Of a stretch of DNA of 64,000 nucleotides, positions 52,658-63,166 are shown one piece after another. Below the pieces are notes generated by a model, which worked only from the letters and a program-made list of their open reading frames with translations, searched no databases and was not told where the DNA came from. The stretch is from Selaginella moellendorffii. Lineage: Eukaryota; Streptophyta; Lycopodiopsida; Selaginellales; Selaginellaceae. Position 1 is the stretch's first letter, and every line of letters starts with the position of its first letter. The stretch is taken from positions 505,495 to 569,494 of the forward strand of contig NW_003314283.1 in NCBI RefSeq assembly GCF_000143415.4, read 5' to 3'. The position numbers and the translations under genes were made by a program.

Positions 52658-53825
52658 AATACTTACTAGTACTTAAAAGCAAGATCTAACTTGGTGAACT
52701 AATGACTTCTCCCCATACAATCCAAGAGATCAGTAATATGAGGAAAAGAGTACACATTTGGAATTGTCACTTCATTTAATGGATAATAGTTGATGCAGAA
52801 ATGAATACTCCTATTAGGCTTCATTACAAGATGAGGTTCACATGCCCAATGACTCTACAACTTTCGAATAACACCCTTCTTCAACATCTCCTTAATGTTT
52901 GTATATAAACTCTTGATCTTTTTGAATAACTGATGATGAACAGGAAACCTTGATTGAACAAGCATCCCTAGTTGGAATTGGATGATGTCTAGCAATCTTG
53001 GCCCAAGACGATAGATCAATTTCAAAGAGATTGGCATACTCTTTCATGAGCTAGTCAACCACTACAACACAAAGACTATTGAAGGGATTAGAAAAGATAA
53101 GAGCGGAATAAGACTGAAACATATAAAGAAGTAATGGGGAGAAAAAAATAATGGAAACAAAAGTAGAAATAGAGGGATAAAGAGGTATAAAATTGAGAGG
53201 AATGAATAAAATATAAAAAAGTATGAAATAAGGGTGAAAAGCCTTAAAGTCATATTTGGCATAATTGTGTTACAGCCAATCTATACCAAGGATGAGGTCA
53301 AAAACTTGACTCGGCACTATTTGTAATGACTACAACCCAAACTCGAAATCACTTACATGCACAACTAGGTCCATCTCATCTCGTGCACATGCATGTGTAC
53401 AGCTATTGCCATAAAAAATGAAAATTGGCTCTACAATACATTATAAATATAGACAACAATATGTGGTAACAGGTTGATCAATAAAAAATAAACTTAAACC
53501 TATATCAACCAATATAGAGAGAATAATAAAAGACTTATTATAAAAACAAGTTTCGAAAGTAAATACTGAATGAACTAATGTTGAATGAACCCTTTGTTGA
53601 TACTCCCGAAAGAAAGATAAAGGAGTCACTGACTTATTCACATAAGGTTCCTCCGTTACTCGTGTGATTTTTCGTTTCCCAGATACATCTTGGTGTCTAG
53701 ACCTTCCACTATAGCAGCACCAATAAGACATTGTTGACACCAAAGTCTCCACCCAGGAAATAAAGGCCACCAATCCGAAACACATCGATAATGCCAATAA
53801 GTGTGACTAACTTCATTACATACCT
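52658..53825 (-). pseudogene. gypsy-2 remnant: zinc-knuckle end of Gag, protease, early RT
   Basis: Minus-strand pieces align with gypsy-1: VAFISWVETLVSTMSYWCCY, VNKSVTPLSFFREYQQRVHS, ILSILVDIGLSLFFIDQPV (protease, active site altered) and NIKEMLKKGVIRKL. It joins the RT part at 30,573 across the copia insertion. Confidence 0.8.
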
Positions 53826-53897
53826 TCCAACGGCTACTAAAATCCCACTATACTAATATTAGTATATGGCATTATAACTGTACACTTGGACTTCACA
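53826..53897 (-). repeat. 5' LTR of gypsy-2, truncated
   Basis: The first 72 bp of the gypsy-1-type LTR (TGTGAAGTCCAAGTGTACAG onward in minus orientation), then an abrupt jump into Gag zinc-knuckle sequence. A deletion removed the rest of the LTR and most of gag. Confidence 0.8.
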
Positions 53898-55147
53898 CCT
53901 TGAATATAAATAAAACTTTAAAAATTCTTTTATAAAATATAAAAAGTGGCTGCCATTTTGCAAATCTGTTTGTAATATACACTTAATAAATAAAAGTAAA
54001 AGAATTCAACTTTAATGACAAGGTTAAAAAATAAAGTTTTTCAATAATTTTCTACTACAATTCAGTCTTTATAAAACTTTAATAAAATGTTATTAGTATG
54101 GAAATAATAATAATAACCATTGTGATAAAACCAACTTATATTAAAAACTATCACTATTCACTATAAATCTAATATCTCTCTCTACACTTTATATAAATAA
54201 AAATGTTTTAAAGGAGATATATGGTTTAAAGATTTAAATATTTATTATATACTACATTAGGTAAATTTGTTAGAACTTTAAATAAAATAATTTTGGTTTG
54301 TAGAAAGTAATCTAAATCTGCACTATGTGTTTTTTGGCTTTTAAATAATAAATCTGTCAAAATTTAAAAGCTATTAAATTTAAAATAGAAAAGTTTTATA
54401 AAGTTGTTTAAAGGGAAAAAGTAATTGTTACTGTAAAAATATTGCATATAAGAGAGAGATATGGTTCTTCTCTAGAATACAGTTTTAAAAGGATTCGCAT
54501 ATCATAATATTTAAAATTTTAAAAATTTCATTTAAGTTTTATTCTTAAGGTAATAATTTAAGGGCTAAGAGTTGCAATAAGTATTATATTGCATAGTAAA
54601 ATCAAACTACCTAGAAACACTTTTAGTTTTGAACTTGATAAGATATTGTCTCCTTCGAAAGATTTTAGAAGGACACACACCCTGAGCACAAACCCTTCTT
54701 TATTTAGGGTGGGCCCCATTTGCTTATTGGATTTGCATTGCTTTTACAACACAAGCATTGTACAATATATAAGCGTTGGAAAAGTGTTGGAAAGGCTATA
54801 CTTTCGTACATAAACTCCACACCATAAGTTGATCAACCTTGTGATATATCATGATATCATCTCATAAAATCATTATATTAACCATATAGCCCTTTCTGAG
54901 ACAACAATTCAAACTATGCATTTGACTCTGGAACGTCCATGTCTTGCCCCCATGTTTCAGGAATCGTTGCATTGTTGAAGGCCTATCAGCCAGAGTGAAG
55001 TCCTGTGGCTATCAAGCCAGCAATAGTAACCACAGGTTGGTACCACCAATTTGGGGGATTTCCATTGTTTTGATCTAGTAAGATTCCAGGGTTCCAATCT
55101 GATAGCCTGGGAGAGCCTATAAAGAACATGCTCATGGTTCCTGCAAC
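53898..55147. other. AT-rich intergenic sequence; right end begins a duplicated block
   Basis: Up to about 54,900 I see nothing supportable. From about 54,920 the sequence resembles 59,795-60,000 (shared TCCATGTCTTGCCCCCATGT and TCCAACGTTGATAACCTGGG-like pieces), which is the left part of a block duplicated on both sides of VPS39. Confidence 0.55.
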
Positions 55148-55506
55148 ACCGGTGGCGGGCACATCAATCCAAATGCTGCAGCTCACCCAAGGCTTGTTTA
55201 TGATGTTAACGAGACTGATTTCACAGGATTTCGGTGTGGATCGAGGCTAGAGACCCTTCTTTAAAGTATCCCTCAATTGCAATCTCCTCGCTGAGCAAAA
55301 CGAAAACTATTCACAGACACATCACAAATGTTGATGCGACAATCTATACAGCAAGCGTGGATCATCCAAATGGTCTCTTGGTGTCTGTGGATCCCCCGGT
55401 CTTGGAATTCAAGCACGAAGGAGAGACCAAATCGTTTAAAGTCAACTTTGAAGTGAAGAAAGGTTCCAATGGAGACTGTGTGTTTGGATCTCTCACTGGC
55501 AAGTGA
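55148..55506 (+). pseudogene. Subtilisin-like protease, 3' fragment (copy A)
   Basis: Plus-strand translation gives GGGHINPNAAAHPRLVYDVN, then in another frame YPSIAISSLSKTKTIHRHIT and TASVDHPNGLLVSVDPPVLE (55,270-55,500). These match the end of the catalytic domain and the fibronectin-III-like C-terminal domain of plant subtilases. There is no catalytic triad, and the frame is broken near 55,240. The frame runs to a stop at 55,504-55,506. A related fragment lies at 59,992-60,345. Confidence 0.75.
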
Positions 55507-55567
55507 ATGCCTGAAAAAAAGATCTTGTTAAATGTATCTTAAACCCAAGAAATGGAGTTCTATTAGA

Positions 55568-55773
55568 AAAATATTTTCAGTCCTAATGTCCCTTAGTGTT
55601 AGGGTAACCTTTTATGATATGGCCTTTTTCTTAGTTTATAAACCAACCCTAATCGTCCTCTGTTTTTAGGAAAATATTTTCAGTCCTAATGTCCCTTAGT
55701 GTTAGGGTAACCTTTTATGATATGGCCTTTTTCTTAGTTTATAAACCAACCCTAATCGTCCTCTGTTTTTAGG
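55568..55773 (+). repeat. Perfect tandem duplication, period 103 bp
   Basis: AAAATATTTTCAGTCC...CTGTTTTTAGG occurs twice in a row (55568-55670 and 55671-55773) without a visible difference. It ends about 20 bp before the VPS39 start codon, in its 5' UTR or promoter. Confidence 0.95.
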
Positions 55774-55795
55774 GTTCTTCAGTGGCTAGGGCTTT

Positions 55796-58700
55796 ATGGT
55801 GCACAATGCGTTTGACGACGTGTGCGTGGTGAGGGATTGCCCCTCGAGGATCGAGAGCGCCATTGTCACGGAATCTGGCACCAGAGGTGAATTCCTCCAT
55901 GTCGGCTGCATCGACGGGAGCCTGCGCATCTATTCGCTCCCGGACTCGTCACAAGACGAGGAGGATCTCGGCGCGGAGCGCAGCAGGAGCTATGTGCTGC
56001 GGCGGACGATCGTGGGGTTCGCCAAGAAGGCGGTGTCGCAGATGGATCTGGTGAAATCGCGGGGCGGGATGCTCATCACTCTCGCCGAGGCAGTGGCCGT
56101 CCATTCGCTACCAGGTTTCGAGCCTGTAGCGTTTCTTGCAAAGACGAAAGGGGCCAATCTCTTCTGCTGGGACGAGCGAAGAGGATTGCTGTGCGTTGCC
56201 AGGCACAAGAAGCTTCTCATTTACAGGCACGATGGTAAAGCTCTCTCTCAAAATCTTTGCTTTGGAGTTCCTAGATAACTTTTTGATCTTGTTCTTCTTC
56301 TCTGCCTTTGCAGGAAGCAGGGATTTCACGGAAGTTAAAGAGATCTCCATTCCAGATGTCGTGAAGTCCATGGTCTGGTGTGGCGATTGTGTTTGTCTTG
56401 GTGTGAAGCGCGAGTATGTTTTTGTAAATGCGGCAACTGGAGCGTCCACGGATATCTTTCCTTGCGGTCGAAGTGCCCCACCGCTCGTCGTTTCCTTGCC
56501 TCGTGGCGAGCTTCTACTTGGCAAGGTACTGGTTTTTTTGCATTTGTTTACTATCAGCTCCACTGATCCACATTCATGTCAACTTGATCAGGACAATATT
56601 GGAGTATTCGTAGATCAATCGGGGAAAGTAACCCCGCAAACTGCTTTAAGCTGGTCGGAATCGCCCTCAGCTGTGATGGTTCATCCACCATATATCCTTG
56701 CTCGGCTTTCAAGATTTATAGAGGTATGTCTCTATGGTTTAAGAGCTTCAAGTCCTGACGTCAGAATTGACCCAGGTAAGAACGCTGAGGGAGCCTTACA
56801 GTGTCGTGCAAATGATAGCGCACAAAGACAAGCAGCTGCTACAGTCGAGTAGTTTCGGTTTGCTGGCCGCGTCTGAGAACTCTGTCTACAAGCTTGTCCC
56901 TGTCGCCATTGGCGTCCAGGTTTGTTTCTTACTTTCTTTTACGTTCGTTCTGCTTACGTTACACTCTGGACTAGGTAGTGCAATTAGCGGCATCAGGCAA
57001 CTTTGAAGATGCATTGGCGCTTTGCAAGCTAATGCCTCCCGAGGATGCATCTCTGCGAGCTTCGAAAGAAGATGCCATACACAAAAGGTAGGTGTTGAAA
57101 AAGCTTTCTCCAGCCTGACGAGTGTTTATGGGCAGATATGGCCAGTTTCTTTTCAGTCGCGGACAATATGTTGAAGCGTTGCAGCACTTCGCACTATCAT
57201 CCATGAGTCTGCCGTCAATCATTGCGTTGTTCCCTTCAGTGAAGCTGCCGGAGTTTTGCGTATTTGATGAGTTCAAAGACATGGAGAACTCGGGGGAGCT
57301 AGAGGTGGATGAAAATAATAGCAACTCCGTCTCAACATCTATCTCTCTGGCGGCTTTGGCGACCTTCTTGATGAATAAACGAGGGGATGTCATTGCTAAG
57401 GCCGAGGCGAAAGATACGGACGAGGCACTGGCAGCTTTGTCTGAAACGGGTCACAAGGTACTCAATCCGATTATTTCTGACGCGCTATTTCTAAGCTGCA
57501 GCTTCTTACACAGCATAATGTTTCCACGAGACTGGAGCCAGACGATCCACGGAAGAGTGCTGCCGTCTTGGATACAGCACTTATCCAAGCGTTGTTGCTT
57601 ACAAACCAGTCTCCAGTTGCAATTCAACTTCTTCGAGGCTCAAACTACTGCGACGTAGATGCGTGCCGAGAAATGATGCTTGCTGGAGGCTTTTACAAAG
57701 AGCTGCTAGAACTGTATCAGTTCAAGAAAATGCATAAAGAGGCTCTACAACTACTGGCTCGTTTGGTCGAGAACCCCGAGTCATTTCCAGTTCCACCTCC
57801 AAAGGATGCGTACGGCCCAGAGGCTCTTGTGGATTACTTGCAGGTAAGCTTATATCCTATTTCTCTATGTCTTATCAAGTATGGTTATCTTGTTTCGCAG
57901 CCTCTCGGGGGACAGGATCAGACACTTATCATGGAATTGTCGACACTAATTTTAAAGCTGAGTCCGGACCAGGCCATGAAGCTGTTTACGTCTACAAATC
58001 CTCCCCTACCTCCAAAGTATGTGCTGTTGAAGCTGAAGGCACACGCTCCTGATCTGCAGATTGTTTACCTTGAGGAAATGGTGAAGCACAATCCAGATTC
58101 TTTATCAGCAGAGTTTCAGAACGAGCTTGTAAGTTTGGTTTTTGGTTTCCTTGTAGATCTTTGCTAAACTCTAATGTTTTACACAGATACTACTGTATTT
58201 GTCCAATGTCCTCGAAGGAAAGCCAGACGACTCAAAATCTAAATTATTGACCGCTCTAGAAACTTTCACCGCTTATAATGCTCGAGACATATTTCCCCGT
58301 TTTCCGGGGGAGGGTTTTTACGAAGAAAAGGCAGTACTTCTGGGACGAATGGAGTACCACAAACTTACGCTTTCTATATATGTGCACAAGGTAAGCTATT
58401 CGTTTTTTATGCTTTGATCTCTCGATCATAATATTATCTTTTGCAGCTTCATAATCAAGAAAAGGCGCTAGCGTATTGTGATCGTGTCTTTGATCGTGTT
58501 GTTGAAACAGCATCACAGCCAATATTGAATGCACCCGTCGATCACAAGGCAGCGGAATTGTACTCAAAGCTGCTGGAGATGTACCTTCGGCCCAAAAAGT
58601 CCCTCAAAGAACTTAAGCTAGCCCTTGCTAGTTTTGGTGGTCTCAAATACGATATATCAAGAGCTGATGGAGCTGATGGAGCTGGCCTAGTACACAGGCA

Positions 58701-59322
58701 CAAACACAAGGGACACGTTCGACACAAAGTCACTCAGATTGAAGACGCACTGAGTTTTACGAATGGCAACGAAAGTGCTACCGAAAGCAATAAGAGCGAC
58801 ACTGAAGAAAGTGTCGACGTGAGGACGGAGGATGGAATTATGCTGGAAGAAGCCATTCATCTACTGAGCAGCAGATGGGATCGCTTTCACGGCACCGAAG
58901 TCCTGTCGATGCTACCGTCCGATGCCAAGCTAAAGGTCCGTGATGTTTGTTTACACCTTTTTTAAAAACTCTTATTCTGATTTCATTGCTGTTGAAAGGA
59001 TCTTCTTTCGTTTTTGGAACCACTGTTGCGGAGGTCCACTGAAAGAAGCCGGAATGCAGCGGTCATCGGGCGAGTGGAGTATAGCGATCACATAGAAGTA
59101 CGTCTTTGTAGAGCCAAGCTATCTTTGTATTCTTTCTAATTCGCGTGCTTCCAGGTCCGTCATGAGCTGCTTCAATGTAGAGCACGGCGATTCAGACTCA
59201 CGAACGAGACATTGTGCTCGATTTGTCGCAAAAAGATTGGACCCAGCGTTTTTGCAGTGTATCCTGGCGGTGCTTTTGCACATTTTGTTTGTTACTCTCA
59301 ACACAGAGCTTCTGGAGCGTGA
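55796..59322 (+). CDS. VPS39: VPS39/VAM6-like protein, HOPS tethering complex subunit
   Basis: Twelve exons are 55796-56234, 56314-56525, 56592-56723, 56776-56919, 56975-57087, 57136-57457, 57514-57843, 57901-58128, 58187-58390, 58447-58935, 58999-59097 and 59155-59322, giving 959 aa. VPS39 acts in the HOPS complex, tethering late endosomes and vacuoles with Rab7. The N-terminal third is a CNH/beta-propeller domain (VGCIDGSLRIYSLP, LFCWDERRGLLCVARHKKLLIYR, GLLAASENSVYKL). An alpha-solenoid follows (YGQFLFSRGQYVEALQHFA, LDTALIQALLLTNQSPVAIQ, YLEEMVKHNPDSL). The C terminus is the VPS39 zinc-binding motif, CSICRKKIGPSVFAVYPGG...HFVC. Length and domain order are normal and no lesion is seen. Exon 7 start (HNVSTRLEPDDPRKS) was chosen for frame and homology. 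Confidence 0.92.
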
Positions 59323-59991
59323 AGTTCTTGTTGGTATTGTATCTCTTGTATAATGGATTGAGGTTTGTAAATAGCTCATGTTGAGTTGAGAAGCTTCGTC
59401 ATGGTGGAGCATCTCTTCTGTAAGCTTTCTGATTCATTTCTGCTTGCTTTTACTGACGAATTTTTTCTTTGTTTTTAGGAAAAAGAGACAGTATGTGAAA
59501 TTCGTAGTCCCTGGCATCCAGTCCAAAAGTTTCAAAGGTACCGTGGCCGTGGACAGCAGCGAGAAATAAACATGGGAGTTTTCGAGATGTTTCGGACAAC
59601 ATGAAGGCTTTCTTCCTGGTAAAAAAAAAACGAATTTAATTGCCCAACTTTTTCAATGCTTGTGAAACGTCATAAGAAGATTTTATTAGCTGTGATGGGG
59701 GTATTTTCTTCATCCCATCACTCCGGATATTACATTTAACAACCTTTACATAGAGAATTTCTTCGTTTACATTGTCATACAGCCCATTCCAAGACAACCA
59801 TGCAATTGTATCTGGAACATCCATGTCTTGCCCCCATGTCTCAGGAATAATTACGTTGCTGAAAGGATAATGGAGTCCACAGATAGTAACCACACGTACA
59901 ACCATAAGATTTTCCTTATTAAAATTTTATCTTCTAGATTCCAACGTTGATAACCTGGGGGTGCCTGTAAAGGATGGTTCCCCCCCTTCAA
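59323..59991. other. Downstream of VPS39: partial copy of the RlmH gene start and left part of a duplicated block
   Basis: At about 59,379-59,414 the sequence closely matches the start exon of the RlmH gene (63,164-63,210: AGCTTCGTCATGGTGGAGC), but with a stop after three codons. A minus-strand frame (59636-59905, GLHYPFSNVIIPETWGQDMD) recurs in decayed form near 54,950. I do not recognise its family. Confidence 0.5.
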
Positions 59992-60345
59992 CTTTGGTGG
60001 CGGGCACATATCAATGCAAATGAACGCAACTCACCCTGGCCGTGTTTACGATGCCATCGAAACCGGATTCACGGGCTTCCTGGCGCAATCCACGGAAGAA
60101 ACTGGTTGTGCAATAGAGGAGAATATAGCGTCCAGCGATCTCATTTATCCCTCCATTGCAATCTCCTCGCTAAGGAAAACGAGAACTATCCACAGGCGCG
60201 TCACAATAACGTGGAAGACAATGCCACAACCTACATGGCGAGCGTGGAACATCCAGACGGTGTCTTGAATCAGAGACCAAATCGTTTAAAGTCAACTTGA
60301 AAGTGAAGAAAGGCTCTAATGGGGATTGTGTTTTGGATGGTAACA
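59992..60345 (+). pseudogene. Subtilisin-like protease, 3' fragment (copy B)
   Basis: Same region as copy A: GGGHISMQMNATHPGRVYDA, GFTGFLAQSTEETGCAIEEN, YPSIAISSLRKTRTIHRRVT, then frameshifts before GSNGDC-like sequence. Only the terminal part of the gene is present. Together with copy A it shows a duplicated block on both sides of VPS39. Confidence 0.75.
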
Positions 60346-60697
60346 AAGTGCGAGGCACAATTGCATGGTTGATGAAACCGAAGCATGAAAAATGGTAGCA
60401 CACTATCATTCAGTTTTACAATCACTTAGCAACATCCATGGCGCGGAGCTTTTGTGGCCGAGTTCCAGGCCTGCCACGTTGCGGTGATCTTTACTTTTGC
60501 GGCGTTCGAATCATCGAGCGATGACTTCAGCTGATCATGGGATCGCATCAATCTCTCGCGCCTGCCGATTGAGATGGGTTCGTACTTCTCAACCCTTGCA
60601 AGGCGAGGAGGAATCCATCGCGGCCATCCATCCACATATTTGAAAATGGACTAAGTTGAGGGGAACCTCTTCAAATTTCCCAGCTGAGCAGAAAAGA

Positions 60698-61395
60698 GCC
60701 TGGTCAAGATGACATTTTGGAGGTGGTTCTTAGCTTAGTGAACTTGGCCACTCTGTGTAGGTGCTCTTTGCAAATCATGGAACTCCATCATCAACAAGGT
60801 TGGTGCTTTTTACGACACGAAGCATGTTGAATGGACAGATTAGCGGTAGAATTTAATTGTTTTTGTCTTGGTTTAGAAATAAATGCTCACGATCATTGGA
60901 GCTTTGCCAAAACAGTGGCGATCGATCTTTGCGTGTCATTACTGCCTCCTTCCATGGCCAGCGCTGCCATGCCTGGGATCTATTACGGGCGAAGTACACT
61001 GGGAAGTTTGCATTACCTTCGAAAGCTGTAGTAGTTGCTTTTGCAAGTGGCCTCGTATGCATCCATAGGGGCCTCAACTCCTCTGTGATTCACCTGATGG
61101 TGGGCAATCCAAGAGTGGAGCCAACTACCACCGCTCCATCTGGAAGAAGGTCGAGTATGTGATCGATTTTGACATGCTGTTGAAGTCGAGGCTGGGTGTA
61201 TGCCAGGCTACAACGAGCTCCGCGTAGTTGATGGCTATGGCGTGTGGAAAGTTGATGACAAGGGTGGCTTGGTTACAGTCTCGTCATGCGTAGTCATCCT
61301 GGGCATTGTTCAGCTTCTCGTCCCCGTTCATGCTAGGACGACTAAGCGTTGGGACGGAGTGCCCGTTAGATTTAAAAGTTTCATATCAGTATAAT
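60698..61395 (+). pseudogene. F-box protein pseudogene
   Basis: A degraded, internally deleted copy of the adjacent intact F-box gene. GGTCAAGATGACATTTTGGA at about 60,703 equals 61,881 onward, and GATGGCTATGGCGTGTGGAA at about 61,229 equals 62,747 onward. The middle third of the gene is missing, and stops interrupt the frame. Confidence 0.8.
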
Positions 61396-61846
61396 TTATC
61401 TGGAGTTGTGAGTGGCAATCTTTCTATCGAATGGTTCAGTCACCTCTTCTTGTAGCCAATGTGTAGAAGCATCAGCCATTCCTGATTCAAGCGCGGCAAA
61501 ATTTCGCTAGTGACAGGAATCCATGGCGATCAAATTATTGCTTACTGCGTGTTTGTAAGAGCTCAAAAAATTCAAGGAAGCAGAGAAAGATCAATTTTCT
61601 TCGTCTTCATTATTGGATTCGTCTGATTTTCAGACAAAGAATCAGACGAAGAAAAGAAGATAGTTTTCATTTGCCCTATAAAAGCTTAAGGATCCACGAA
61701 GATAAAACTGTTTCGCTAAAGCACGTGGGTCTGGTTCAGAAAGTGCGTTCGTGCGTTGTGACTGGAATTTGTCGGACATAATTTTGTAAAAATCCGCGTT
61801 TGTGATCCTTTTTGGTCCTGGTAACAAAAGGGAAAGACCTAAAAGC

Positions 61847-63001
61847 ATGAAGAGAAGAAAAACGCTGTCGGAGCTACTCGGTCAAGATGACATTTTGGAG
61901 GCGGTTCTTACCTTTCTGGACTTGGCCACACTGTGTCGGTCCTCTGTGGTCTGCAAGTCATGGAAATCCATCATCAGCAATCCATCCTTTCGCCGTCGGT
62001 GGTGTCAAAATAGTGGAGAAAAGGAATCCTTGCGTGTTATGACTACCTCCTTGGATGGCAACCACTACGCCTGGGATCCATTACAGGCGAACCATATTGA
62101 GAAGTTTGCAATGCCTCCACAGGGCGTTTATGTCATTGCTTCTGCAGGTGGCTTGGTATGCATCGCCACGAGCCACGATCTCTCTAAAGATGTGCTTCAC
62201 CTGTTGGTGGCCAATCCAGTAACCCAAGAGTGGAGCGCACTACCAGAGCTCCATTCAGGGGACGTAGAAACAAGGCCTCCTGTGGGAGTGATCAGTGCCT
62301 CCATGTTTGTTGACAAAGTTGGCTTCAAAGTCGGCCTGCACTTTACCGGCCCCGACAGTTCAGGCCACTGGTGCTACATCTACGACTCAGCAAAACGTGC
62401 GTGGTCTTCTCTCCCCAAGCTCCCGTTCTCGCCAACTTACATTAAGATGAGGGAGCAGTGGAATATAGATTGTAGGTTTCCAGACATGGACGACTTCTTC
62501 TATGACCTTAGTATCCTGGGATTGTACGATTTTGGCCGCACCACATGGATAACGGGAGAAGTTGTGCGCAGCTTGAGGATTACAACAGGCCTGGAAGGCA
62601 CGGTTGAACAAGATGAAGAGATCCTGCGTTGTGTTTTGCCACGTCCCGGTTGGTGCGCGGCGAGGCTGTGGGAGCACAATGGGCAGCGATACTTTGCAAG
62701 CGGCCGGGTGAATGCGGGAGGCTTCCGCGAGTTTTGGGGTGGAATTGATGGCTATGGCGTGTGGAAGGTTGATGACAAGGGTGGCTTGGTTACAGTCTCA
62801 GCAGTGCACTATAAAGCCATTTGTGATCAAGCTGGGCAGGACCATAACAGCACTTACTGTTGTTCTACCCACGCAGAGGGCAATCTCGTCACCTTTTCAC
62901 AGACAGGGCTTGTCTGTGTTTACAACTTGAGCACAGGGCGATGGGGCGGAGTTGGCACAACCAAGGCAGTGATTTATCGCCCATCTTTCAGGACACTTTA
63001 G
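61847..63001 (+). CDS. F-box protein, single exon, 384 aa
   Basis: The ATG at 61847 (MKRRKTLSELLGQDD) begins an intronless frame. The F-box lies at about residues 12-55 (DILEAVLTFLDLATLCRSSV, VCKSWKSIISNPSFRRRWCQ). The remainder resembles plant F-box proteins with a kelch-like or F-box-associated beta-propeller (AGGLVCI, LLVANPVTQEWSALPEL, GYGVWKVDDKGGLVTV, GLVCVYNLSTGRWGGVG). It probably acts as the substrate-recognition subunit of an SCF ubiquitin ligase; the target is unknown. The frame extends further upstream from a non-ATG codon at 61802, but the ATG fits the F-box position. A pseudogene copy lies 450 bp upstream. Confidence 0.85.
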   Translation: MKRRKTLSELLGQDDILEAVLTFLDLATLCRSSVVCKSWKSIISNPSFRRRWCQNSGEKESLRVMTTSLDGNHYAWDPLQANHIEKFAMPPQGVYVIASAGGLVCIATSHDLSKDVLHLLVANPVTQEWSALPELHSGDVETRPPVGVISASMFVDKVGFKVGLHFTGPDSSGHWCYIYDSAKRAWSSLPKLPFSPTYIKMREQWNIDCRFPDMDDFFYDLSILGLYDFGRTTWITGEVVRSLRITTGLEGTVEQDEEILRCVLPRPGWCAARLWEHNGQRYFASGRVNAGGFREFWGGIDGYGVWKVDDKGGLVTVSAVHYKAICDQAGQDHNSTYCCSTHAEGNLVTFSQTGLVCVYNLSTGRWGGVGTTKAVIYRPSFRTL

Positions 63002-63166
63002 ATCTAAATGGAAATGTTTCTTGGATAAAACTTCAAGATCCATGTCCATGATCGAGTTCAATATATATAGTCAAAATGCAAGTGTTTTGTAAGTTCCTGA
63101 AATATCTTAGACAAATTGGTTAAGGATAATCATTTCTACAAGTTGTTGCATTACGGCTTAGGGCTC

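Larger units (their letters stand above)
26731..53897 (-). mobile_element. Old Ty3/gypsy element related to gypsy-1, minus strand, broken by nested insertions (gypsy-2)
   Basis: Degenerate LTRs similar to gypsy-1 lie at 26731-26876 and 53826-53897, both in minus orientation. Pol pieces between them align to gypsy-1 throughout: integrase end at about 27,000-28,900, RT/RNase H at 28,900-30,573, and protease/early RT at 52,658-53,820. Gag is mostly deleted; sequence jumps from LTR to the zinc-knuckle region near 53,825. The coding DNA is full of stops, and changes against gypsy-1 are dominated by C-to-T and G-to-A. Later insertions within it are the TRIM (27,681), the solo LTR (29,043) and the copia element (30,579). 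Confidence 0.85.

Noticed and set aside
54589-54813. 74-codon ORF
   Set aside because: Isolated in AT-rich DNA with no features.
60426-60635. 69-codon minus-strand ORF (MDGWPRWIPPRLARVEKYEP)
   Set aside because: Plausible as a small basic protein, but I recognise no family, and it lies among pseudogene fragments. Transcript or homologue evidence would be needed.
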